The position numbers and the translations under genes are program-made. Below, piece by piece: positions 24,880 to 33,565 of a DNA stretch of 62,000 bases; position 1 is the first letter of the stretch; each line of letters opens with the position of its first letter. The stretch is taken from contig RPFO01000448.1 of the NCBI GenBank assembly GCA_009746045.1, positions 4,787,521-4,849,520 on the forward strand, read 5' to 3'. Source of the stretch: Mesostigma viride (Eukaryota; Streptophyta; Mesostigmatophyceae; Mesostigmatales; Mesostigmataceae). The notes under the pieces were generated by a model. That model ran no database searches, had not been told where the DNA came from, and was given only the letters and a program-made list of their open reading frames with translations.

Positions 24880-27002
24880 ATACATTTCTTGTTTTTGGTC
24901 CATTGGAGTTCCTTCCCACCAAGAGAAACATTTATTTTACATTTTTGTGTGCTAGGCTTTATACGGACAGCCTATACCACACCTTCAAACTCAGTGCACA
25001 TCATTATCAAGTTGGTTATTGTAGCACCATGCTGGGGGCCCAGCATACTCGAACACAAGGTGTTGCCCCTCTTAGCAGCGTGGGTGGGTGGGTGGGAGCT
25101 GAAAAGAGGCCTCCCTACGTCCCCTACACCACTCTAAGTACTGACTATCATTCACATTGCGCCACGCAGGCCTGCCGGCTGGCGCAGGTACAAGGTGTAC
25201 TGACTGCCAATCACAGTTGCGCCACGCCTGGCGGCTGGCGCAGGTAACAAGGTCTAGTGACGTACGTTAGAAGCTACCTAGGCCTGCACTCCGGAACCAC
25301 ACTCAGCCTAGGCACAAAAAGGGCCGGCCGGTGCAGTACCCTCGTGACAAGCGCTAGTCTTACGCTACCTACGGCAGGTCGGTCCCCTTTGAGCCCGTCC
25401 ACGCGTCATATATAAAATGAGCGAAGCTCAGCAAATACATTTCTTGTTTTTGGTCCATTGGAGTTCCTTCCCACCAAGAGAAACATTTATTTTACATTTT
25501 TGTGTGCTAGGCTTTATACGGACAGCCTATACCACACCTTCAAACTCAGTGCACATCATTATCAAGTTGGTTATTGTAGCACCATGCTGGGGGCCCAGCA
25601 TACTCGAACACAAGGTGTTGCCCCCACACCTCCTTCTTGGCCACCAAGGCTGTCGCCAACCTTGGTGCCGATTTTCTTTCCGCCCATGGCCCCCCCCTGC
25701 ACGCTGCCACGGCTGTACTGCCGCCCCCGTGTGGCCGCTACGGTTTCCCGGCGGACGCAGGGCGGCACCCATGTCGTTCCCCCCGTTAGGGGGGCGTTTT
25801 CCAGCGGCTGCTCATTAGGCCTTACGCCCCCGGACCGTCTCTCACAAGCCCAGGACCCATCACCAGCCCCACCCCCGAGGCTGGGATTTCCCGGCATTGA
25901 AACCTTTGTGGCGATAGGCCCTCTACCCTACCAAGGCCTTGGCTTGGAAACTGCTTAGCCAAGGCCCTGACCAGGGCTTGTGTTGTTGTAGGAAATTTTT
26001 TATGGCATAGATATGCCCCCCTGGCTGAACCGAACTCTTTATCGCTTTTCCTATAATGCATCATACAGGATAAAAACAAGGCGATAAAACAGCAAGAATT
26101 TCAGCCCCGCCAGGCGAACATTCTTTGCTGAAAAACTGGGCAATGATGAAGAGCGCGCTCCTCCCACCAAGATTCGCTCCAGCCCCGCATCCTCCCCGAA
26201 ACTCCCGTCTGGCCACAGGCCGAAAGATCGGGTCCGCTGTCAGGCTCCTGGCAGTTATGGGCTACCCTGGCACCCCGCGCTAGCCATCTCCACGTTTAAG
26301 GCAGATTCGCCTCCACCTGTGATTCTTTCCACCGTAGCCGCTGGCCCTGGCCTGTATGGCTCCTTCCCTGACGTTGTCCGACTAAAATCGCAGCTTCCCC
26401 AGTGTCAGGAAGCCGCTTGCCGCACCCAGGGGTAGAGGGGAATCGTCAGTGGGCCCAGCGCCGGAAATCACACCATTTTACTCCAAACGTAGAGCCCCCC
26501 ACCCAACAACCATTACCGTGGCCTGTAACGGTGGGTGGCGAACATAAAGAATTTTATTCCAGGCCTCTCCACGCCCGGAGAGGCCGATAGCATCGTCTTA
26601 CATTCAGCGCAGCCGCCATAGCGGCCAGCCGACCTTGCCAGCAAATGCTGGGATCAAGTTGCGAAGCTGAAAAGAGGCCTCCCTACGTCCCCTACACCAC
26701 TCTAAGTACTGACTATCATTCACATTGCGCCACGCAGGCCTGCCGGCTGGCGCAGGTACAAGGTGTACTGACTGCCAATCACAGTTGCGCCACGCCTGGC
26801 GGCTGGCGCAGGTAACAAGGTCTAGTGACGTACGTTAGAAGCTACCTAGGCCTGCACTCCGGAACCACACTCAGCCTAGGCACAAAAAGGGCCGGCCGGT
26901 GCAGTACCCTCGTGACAAGCGCTAGTCTTACGCTACCTACGGCAGGTCGGTCCCCTTTGAGCCCGTCCACGCGTCATATATAAAATGAGCGAAGCTCAGC
27001 AA
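24880..27002. repeat. Tandem pair of a 1.57-kb unit, first copy internally deleted
   Basis: Unit 2 (25435-27002) is P (190 bp), X (1040 bp), Q (338 bp). Unit 1 (24880-25434) has the same P (24880-25069) and Q (25097-25434), but X is replaced by 27 bp. Units abut directly. P starts ATACATTTCTTG and Q ends GAGCGAAGCTCAGCAA with a small hairpin. P and Q copies look almost identical. No TIR or target duplication was found and no coding pattern. The same deleted-plus-full layout occurs at 54672-57469. Confidence 0.85.
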
Positions 27003-27359
27003 TTATCGGCCAGTAGAGCATGCTCGCCTGGCCTAGTTGCATCAATGAGTTGAGTTTGGAGAGGCTGCATTTTGCTTGGATGAAGAATGTGTTAGCATGG
27101 CCAAACTTTTATGGCTTGTAGCCAAATCCTCTTGGGGTATGTGCACAGTGTACTAGCGGTGTTGTGCAATTGCGAGGATTCCTGTCTTGTAGCGATGTGG
27201 CCTCTCACCCTGCAGCCTGGTAGATGTGTTGGCATGCAGCCACCCATCATTGGTCATCCGATCTGGTGTGATTTGCATTTGCACACCTTGTATTAAGGCC
27301 ATGATATGATGATGTCTTGTTATTTTTAATGTGTATATGCGAAAAGAGGCATAATATGC
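27003..27359. other. Spacer between unit pair and 173-bp array
   Basis: AT-leaning unique sequence within element 1; no gene or motif recognised. Confidence 0.4.
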
Positions 27360-28140
27360 TTGTATATAGTGCTAGCAAATGTCACTACCTTTACCTATCA
27401 AAGAGACAACCTATGCCTGACCTTACAAGTTGAGGATGGTCTAATGTAGTGGCAAACAGGTTATTTACAACAATTCACAGTTTTCTGACATAGTTTGAGG
27501 CAACTATACTTACCAAAATGCTTGAAAAAGGCAAAAATTGCACCATTTATGCTAGCAAACGTCACTATTTTGAGATCAAACTGGGCCCAAACTTGGCCCA
27601 TGGTCTAATCTAGTGGTGTTTAGGTTGCCTCCAACATTTCATAGCTTTCTGACATAGTTTGATATTGTTTAGTAGCTTACACTGAGCAAAATGCTTGAAA
27701 ATGGCAAAAAATGCACCATTTATGCTAGCAAACGTCACTATTTTGACGTCAGACTGAGCCCAAACTTGGCCCATGGTCTAATCTAGTGGTGTTTAGGTTG
27801 CTTCCAATATTTCATAGCTTTATGACGTAGTTTGATATTGTTTAGTAGCTTACACTGAGCAAAATGCTTGAAAATGGCAAAAAATGCAGTATTTATGCTA
27901 GCAAACGTCACTATTTTGAGTTCAGATTGACCCCAAACTTTGTGCATGGTCTATTCTAGTGGTAATTAGGTTGCTTGCAAATATCCATGATGGTTTGACG
28001 TGATTTAGTACTGTTTCCTATTTATTACTATTTAATTTAACAAAAAATGACAAAAATGTACCTGTATTGCTAGCAAATGTCACCAAGATGACGTCCGATC
28101 GATACCAAACTTTGTACGAGGTCTATTTTGGTTGCAAACA
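27360..28140. repeat. 173-bp tandem repeat near the right end of element 1
   Basis: The phrase TGCTAGCAAACGTCACTATT recurs at about 27549, 27722 and 27895, with diverged copies near 27367 and 28069, giving a period of about 173 bp and 4-5 units. Units contain TTGATATTGTTTAGTAGC and AAAATGCTTGAAAATGGC. The array ends about 60 bp from the right TIR and may be subterminal repeats of the element. Confidence 0.85.
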
Positions 28141-28197
28141 TCATGCATGACAATTTTCAGCATAAAAAGACAAACTTCGGTACGAAGTACATTTTGC

Positions 28198-28229
28198 GTG
28201 CTGGAGTACATTCTTAATGGCTGGTAGGG
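28198..28229 (-). repeat. Right TIR of element 1
   Basis: On the minus strand it starts CCCTACCAGCCATTAAGAAT. The motif GCAAAATGTACTTCG follows inward. Confidence 0.85.
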
Positions 28230-28232
28230 GTG

Positions 28233-29224
28233 GTTGCGACGACAGCAGAAGGCGGTTGCAGATGTCCCGGAAGAGCAGCATAACACCTGTGTCCTCGAAT
28301 TCGGCTGCAAGTTTTACAACTGCGGCCGGAATCGCGTCAGAGCCGGTGGCTGCGTCATAACGCAGGCGCTGGACCGCCTCCGTGACCTCGCGAGAGGTGA
28401 AAGGAGGCATGTCAGACGGGTCGCCAAGTGGGCCGACCAGCGGGGGGACTAGGTAGTCCGCCGCTGACCTAGGCGGGGCCGGGGGCCCTGCGGGGCCGGC
28501 CAGGGCGGCCGGGCGGGCGGCGGCGGCTGGGAGCAGGGGTGGGGGCGGCGCAGCTGTCCCCACGACCTCGGCCGTGGCCGTGGCCCAGGTACGAAGCCGC
28601 TTGGCTGGGGCGCCGGGGACGGCGTGGCGGTGGGGCCGGCCGAGGCCGTCCGGGTGCCCGAGGCGCTTGTACCAGAACCAGGCCCCCTTGCCGTCATGCT
28701 TCTGCTGGCAGCTGCGCAGGTCCTTGACCATCTGCTGAGCATCTGCCTTCTCGGCCTGCTCGTAGGCGGCCCTCAGAGCTGCTTGCAGCCCAGGTTTGGC
28801 GATCGGATCTCTGTTGCGGCGGAGCATCTGCCTGGCGGCGACCACTGTCGGTGCGTGACGGTGGACAGCAAGCTGCCGACGCGGAGGCAAGGTGGGGAGG
28901 GTGCGGGCAGCCAGGCGATACTTGGCGGCGACACCACGGAGGATCACTGAAATATCCCCCGGCGGCGGAATGGCGTGTAACTGCTGTCGGCTGCCCCCGG
29001 CGTCGAATACGGCCAGGAAATCATCCCTGTGCGACATAGCGGCCTGCTCTGCTGCTGACATCTTGTCGGCATCCTTCAGCACAATCCGGAGCACTTTCAG
29101 ATCTGGCTGAGGTGCCAGCTGTCGCGACGGTTTCACCCCAGGAAACCGCAATCTGATGCGAGCGAGCACGAGACGATGATCAGATTCCACCGTGCTGACA
29201 GAATCTTGCAGGACGCGAGATCCC
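28233..29224 (-). pseudogene. LINE ORF, N-terminal half (endonuclease end to RT start)
   Basis: The minus frame opens near 29224 with DSVSTVESDHRLVLARIRLR, the end of an exonuclease-endonuclease-phosphatase domain (the SDH motif). It continues through an Ala/Arg-rich linker to PPFTSREVTEAVQRLRYDAA, TGSDAIPAAVVKLAAEF and LLFRDICNRLLLSSQ, the RT entry motifs. At 28230 it meets element 1. The frame appears to continue into the TIR (PLPAIKNVLQH), but that is transposon sequence. Beyond element 1 the RT resumes at 17643 in the same frame. The endonuclease is mostly missing, so the LINE was 5'-truncated before or at insertion. Confidence 0.88.
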
Positions 29225-29306
29225 GTCCATGGCCACTGTCACCAGGACTGGTCTAATAACGGTGAACGGTTTAGTGCACGTGAATGCCAACAACGTTGCT
29301 GATTAA

Positions 29307-29603
29307 TTAATTATCAACATCACTCCGTTGGGAGTAGATGTAGCACATAGCCCTGAGAAGGGGCATATGGCTTTTAATACATTCTACGTTGCTGATCCCG
29401 GCGAAATATGTCGCCATGTCAGAGAGCGCAGCAACCCTTACGACAAGAAGGCCATAGCCGTTCAATTTTTGCTGGTTTGACAGCTTGCCCTTGCCACCTG
29501 CCTTCTCGCCTGTGGTGTCTCGTTTCTGCTTTTTGCTGGACGCTGCCCCGCTGCCCGAAAAAATTAGTGCGTTCCATTTGGCCTTTTCAGTTTTGTCGGC
29601 CAT
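29307..29603 (-). CDS. Small hypothetical protein (98 aa)
   Basis: ATG at 29603 gives MADKTEKAKWNALIF, then a lysine/glycine-rich stretch (KKQKRDTTGEKAGGKGK) and a more hydrophobic end, stop at 29307. No family recognised. The clean basic-to-hydrophobic composition is only weak support; it could be a chance open frame. Confidence 0.25.
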   Translation of the reverse strand: MADKTEKAKWNALIFSGSGAASSKKQKRDTTGEKAGGKGKLSNQQKLNGYGLLVVRVAALSDMATYFAGISNVECIKSHMPLLRAMCYIYSQRSDVDN

Positions 29604-29699
29604 GCATTGTGTCGCATTTATCAAAGAGACATTTATGATGGGTTCTAATGTGACGAACGCGTTTGAACAGCAAGCCGTTTGCCCATGTATATAATACAA

Positions 29700-30171
29700 T
29701 GATGACTGATTTCAGCGCCCAACTGACCAAGACATGCAGTGAATTTTATAGATCCTTAGTGTTGGATGGCGCGAAAACCCTGTCGGACCACCGGCGCGGG
29801 AAAAAACTCAAGTCGCGGCAGTAAAAAATCAGTGCCACACCGCGCTAGAAGCCCCTACACGCCTTAAGTTGGGTTTTTCCTAGTACAGCCATCAGCCTTA
29901 AGTTGGGTTCGCCATGCTAACTGCGACCCAACTTAAGGCGCGAACCCAACTTAAGCCAACCCAACTTAATAAGGCGTGAATGCCTGTATATAGCAGTAGT
30001 GTAGACTAGAAAGCTTGGTGACGTGGCCATGTATGCTCGTATGTGATGGGCCCACACCAGCCCTTGCAATAGCCGTAGCGATTTCGAGTCATGCTTTGCC
30101 CATGCAGGGAGTTACACAATACTCTCTGCTGAGATGCCATGTACCAGCTATAGCCTAGCCATATATATTCA
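29700..30171. repeat. Cluster of AACCCAACTTAAG repeats in unassigned DNA
   Basis: Between about 29861 and 29975 the motif CTTAAGTTGGGT and its complement ACCCAACTTAAG occur five times in both orientations. The following AAGGCGTGAATGCCTGTAT is the reverse complement of sequence near 15624-15645. The rest of the interval shows no gene. Confidence 0.6.
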
Positions 30172-30600
30172 TTGATTTTTTATTCGGTGGCGCGGCCCTT
30201 GGCTCTTAGCCACGTGGCTGGGGCCTCCCTCACGGCAGGTTACACGGCGGACCGGGCGGAGCGGGCCAAGCTCCTGGCCTACGGCGACGTCGGGCACCAT
30301 CGTGTGGTGCCCTTTGTCCTGGAGGAGTTTGGTGGGGCCATGGGGCCCCTGACCTCCGCCTTCTTCAAGGAGTGTTGCCGGCTCCGGGAGGACCGGCTGG
30401 ACCTGGAGGGCCAGCGGGCCCCATGGTCGGCGCGGACCTGGACGTCATATTGGCGTCAGCGCTTGTCGGTGGCGCTGACTCGGGCCATGGCTGACATCAT
30501 GCTCCGCCGTACGCGGGCTGATTTTGCGGTGCAGCAGGGCAGCCTATTAGGTTCCTCCGTTAGGCGTTTCCATTGGTCTTATCGTAGTATAGAGCTTTGA
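30172..30600 (+). pseudogene. C-terminal tail of an algal RT element ORF
   Basis: The open frame contains DRAERAKLLAYGDVGHHRVV, PFVLEEFGGAMGPLTSAFF and MLRRTRADFAVQQG, stop at 30600. The pattern K...Y......VPFVLE.FG..GP is the usual tail after the RT domain in many plant, algal and protist LINE-like elements. No RT precedes it, so it is a 3' fragment. A related, more broken copy is on the minus strand at 30985-31560. Confidence 0.6.
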
Positions 30601-30900
30601 CATGGCTCTGTATATAGGTTTATAGCTGGGCGTTTGCTTTGGTTTGAGTGATTTCACTCTGCTGTAAGTAATTATATTTTTAATATATATTCATTGAGAA
30701 TGATAGATTACGGAGGTGAGATGGGCATGCAACACAAGGAAAACCCCGATAACTGGGAGAATAACCCTGAACGGAAATTAATAGTAATCTGACACGGACA
30801 TCCAAGGATCACGCCAGCTGCACAAGGTACAACTAACTATACATCACAAACCTACACGCATGCAGCAACGTACAGCGCTGCCGGCCCACCATATGGCCGC
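30601..30900. other. Unassigned, no gene seen
   Basis: AT-rich sequence followed by unique DNA; no motif recognised. Confidence 0.4.
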
Positions 30901-30996
30901 GACTTTGTCGCGACCCATGCGGTCTAGATCCCTCCCACTGAGGCCTGCATATGCAGGCCTGGGAGGGATCTAGACCGCATGGGTCGCGACAAAGTC
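30901..30996. repeat. 96-bp foldback at the end of an RT fragment
   Basis: The 36-nt arms 30901-30936 and 30961-30996 are perfect inverted copies. Between them is a second palindrome, AGGCCTGCATATGCAGGCCT (30941-30960). The right arm is the natural 3' end of the minus-strand RT tail (DFVATHAV then TAG); the left arm is an inverted copy of those last bases. Confidence 0.9.
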
Positions 30997-31560
30997 GGCC
31001 CGGGTGCGGCGGAATAACACATCAGCCACGGTGCGAAGTGAGGGCGAGTGACAGGCGCTGCCGCCAATACGAGGACCACGTGCAGGCAGACCACGGGGCG
31101 GTCTGACCCTCGAGGTCGAGGCGGTCTTAACGGCGCTGGCAGCACTCGTGGAAAAACTCCGCTGTCTTGGGGCCCATGGCCCCGAACTCTTCAAGGACAA
31201 AGGGGATGACCCGGTGGGGCCCCACATTGCCGTATGAGGCAAACTTGTACGTCGCGCTCAGCCACAGCGGCAGCAGCGCTCGCCGGCATCCACACGGCCG
31301 CCCGGAGGGTGTGGCGACCCGAGAGCGGCCGAGCCACGGAGACATCGATGAGCAGGTGGCAACCCTGCCCGTCGATCGTAGTAAAGCACGGTAATGTCGG
31401 AGCGGTGGTTGGGTGAGTAGAGGGCGGCCCCATCCGCGTCCTCACACTTGATGGTGGAGTGGGGAAAGACCGACCGAACCACTGTGGCACACACCACCCG
31501 GAGGAGAGCGGTATGGAGACTGATAGAGAGAGGAACCAGTTCTGGTTCTGCTGGCCACCC
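30985..31560 (-). pseudogene. Decayed RT-element C-terminal tail, several frameshifts
   Basis: Pieces in three minus frames line up in order: RSDITVLYY, then CHLLIDVSVARPL, then YKFASYGNVGPHRVIPFVLE with EFGAMGPKTAEFFHECCQ, then LFRRTRADFVATHAV and stop. The piece VIPFVLEEFG matches the plus-strand fragment at 30172-30600, and SD..V......IDV is the usual block before it. At least three frameshifts show it is dead. Confidence 0.6.
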
Positions 31561-32334
31561 ATGCACGCGATGTAGTGCGTCCCAGTAGTATCCAGAGCAA
31601 GCCCGCCGCTGCCGCAGGACGCACCCGCCGTGATGAGAGGTTGCGGGGCAAAGAGCTCAGTGGTGGCGGAGAGCGATGGCGTAAAGGGCCGGAACCAGCG
31701 TGAACGAAGGGCTCATGGGGAGGGCGCGCAGGAATGCGGACCCCACGCTCCCCTCAAGGGAAACGGAGTGAAGCCAAGCCTTCCCCTGATCGCTCAAGAG
31801 CTCTCGCATGCAGTCGGCACAGAGTAGTATACCCGCGTAGGTCGTTTGTTGTTTTTCATGAACGCACTGGCAGGGAAGACACTGCTAGGACTGACGACAG
31901 TGGACACGCCAGGCGTGCCCCGGGGCAGGCGACGGCCGTGGACGGCCTGAGCGGGGTGGACGAGGTCGCAAGCCTGCTGGATCCCGAGGTAAGAATCCTC
32001 AGCACAGCCTGCACAAAGGGGAATTAGGGGGATGGGGTGACCAACTCGGGAATTGCGCTGACGGCGCTGGGGATCAACTGGCGGATCTCCGCCCGGCAGG
32101 CCCATGAGCAACAGAGCCAAGGAATTAGGCGGCGGGGGCGAGGCGGGCGGCGCGGGTGAGCCCACACCCGCCCATGCGGCAGGGGAGGGCACCTGGCCAA
32201 GCGCATGGAGTGAGCTGGCAGGCTAGGGCCGGGCAGGAGCACCTGCAAGGCGGCCTGAATGCACGCTCGTCATGGCCTTCCGCGGCAAGCCGGAGCGCCA
32301 CCGAGCCAGTGAACCACCCGCGGGTGGGCGCAAA
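31561..32334. other. Unassigned GC-rich interval
   Basis: Several frames are open only because of GC content. It lies between two RT fragments and may be element-derived, but no motif could be confirmed. Confidence 0.35.
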
Positions 32335-33024
32335 ACCACAGGAGGAGCCCACAGCACGGATCGGCATGGCGTGGGCGCACCTCCATGACCACCGCCGCTG
32401 GTGGAGCAACCCCGCCCTACCACGGATCGTCAAGCGTGACCTCTTCCAGGTCGTCATTCTGACGATCCTGACCTACGGCGCCGAGACGTGGACACTGATG
32501 CAGGAGCTGGAGCAACGACCGACGGCGCCGTCACCAAGATGCTGCGCAAGGCCCTTAACATCCGCTTTGGTTTGCACATTAGTAATGAGGATTTGTACGC
32601 TGATTTGCCCTATGTTTCCCACATTATTACGCACAGGCGCCTGGGCCTAGCCGGGCCCCTGGCCCGCACAGATCAGGTAGATACATCAGATAGACTAGCT
32701 GGCACCAAGCCTGCCCAGCCTGGGCGATATATGTCCTCACCTGGTGTGCCCCCGGCCGCGCGCGGCAGGGCCGCCCCCGTCTTACGCCCCCGTCTTTCGT
32801 GATAGACTCGGCATGGACATGTGCTACACTAGACGTGACGGGCTCACCCCCGGGCAGCCTCCTGGTTTGTCTGTAATATGGAGGCAGATGGTGCGCAAGG
32901 ATAGATGGCAAGTGGGCGTCCCCAACATCTACTGCTCCAATTTTGGTACTTTTGAAATTCCATGCCTGGAGCGCAAAGTTTGCAATATATGTGCCGTTTG
33001 TAGCTCTAGCTCTATAATAACCTG
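32335..33024 (+). pseudogene. LINE RT thumb/C-terminal fragment, same family as 16173-17643
   Basis: Plus-strand frames contain TARIGMAWAHLHDHRRWWSN, VKRDLFQVVILTILTYGAET, then after a frameshift DGAVTKMLRKALNIRFGLHI, SNEDLYADLPYVSHIITHRR and LARTDQVDTS, and later PPGLSVIWRQMVRKDRWQVG. Each block matches the 3' half of the LINE at 16173-17643 (LFKVLVLPVLTYGAETWTL, VRNEDLYQGMPYITSTIKQR, GLSVIWKKMMDKAKWAQV). It lacks the RT catalytic core and has frameshifts, so it is an old 5'-truncated copy. Confidence 0.75.
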
Positions 33025-33039
33025 ACCAACCCCGCATTC

Positions 33040-33565
33040 CTCAAAGTAGCACTTGTTGCCTATTCTCATTATGCGAATCACATGATTAGGATGTGCTTCA
33101 TGATTGCTATTGCTCGAGATTCAATTAAGAATGATTGACATCAATAAATGATGAACCAAATAAACCAAATTAGGCCACTTGACAAGTTCATGATCCATTT
33201 AAATTGTACAATTAAGCGATTAATTAATTCATAAATCATACATTACATGGGATACCCCCGTCGACGAGCTAGTGGTACGTACAATGAAACATTTGAGTTT
33301 GTAACATGTCTCCATGGATATATACATGTATGCTGGACCTCGCGCATCTCAGCCCTCTAAGAAATGTTATTTGAACTCAGGTCTAGATCTAAATATATAC
33401 ATGATCTGGATAATATTATACACTTCCTTAAAAGAGCATGAATCGAGCTTTACAATTCAGGACAAGGAACTCGTTTGCAAATCACGGCTGAAAGGCAAGT
33501 GCTCACAACGAAGCACGTGCTCTCAAGGCTGTCCACCTCGTCCAACCAAGCCCGGGCGAGCTGGC
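33040..33565. other. AT-rich 3' flank of the transposase gene
   Basis: AT-rich, with ATTAATTAATT near 33215-33230. It probably includes the 3' UTR and the end of the transposon; no TIR was identified. Confidence 0.4.

Larger units (their letters stand above)
17644..28229. mobile_element. 10.6-kb TIR DNA transposon (element 1) inserted in a LINE
   Basis: The ends are 32-bp TIRs (17644-17675 and 28198-28229, 30/32 identical) starting CCCTRCCAGCCRTTAAGAAT. They are flanked by GTG on both sides (17641-17643, 28230-28232), a 3-bp target duplication. Removing the element and one GTG joins two halves of a LINE RT in frame (LLSSQ/PPPAAWQHSF), which is strong proof of insertion. Inside, left to right: AT-rich DNA, hexamer arrays, a palindrome, a transposase-like fragment, gene A, a tandem unit pair and a 173-bp array reaching close to the right TIR. 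No complete DDE transposase was found, so it may be non-autonomous. A 3-bp duplication is known for PIF/Harbinger and CACTA elements, but the termini are not diagnostic of either. Confidence 0.85.

Noticed and set aside
25097-27002. Q copies as LTRs of a small LTR retrotransposon
   Set aside because: P is also duplicated in the same order, which fits a tandem duplication of P-X-Q better. No target duplication, primer site or TG..CA ends were clear.
28190-28232. LINE 5' inversion by twin priming
   Set aside because: The inverted 32-bp sequences at 17644 and 28198 are transposon TIRs: a GTG duplication flanks them and the RT frame is restored by excision.
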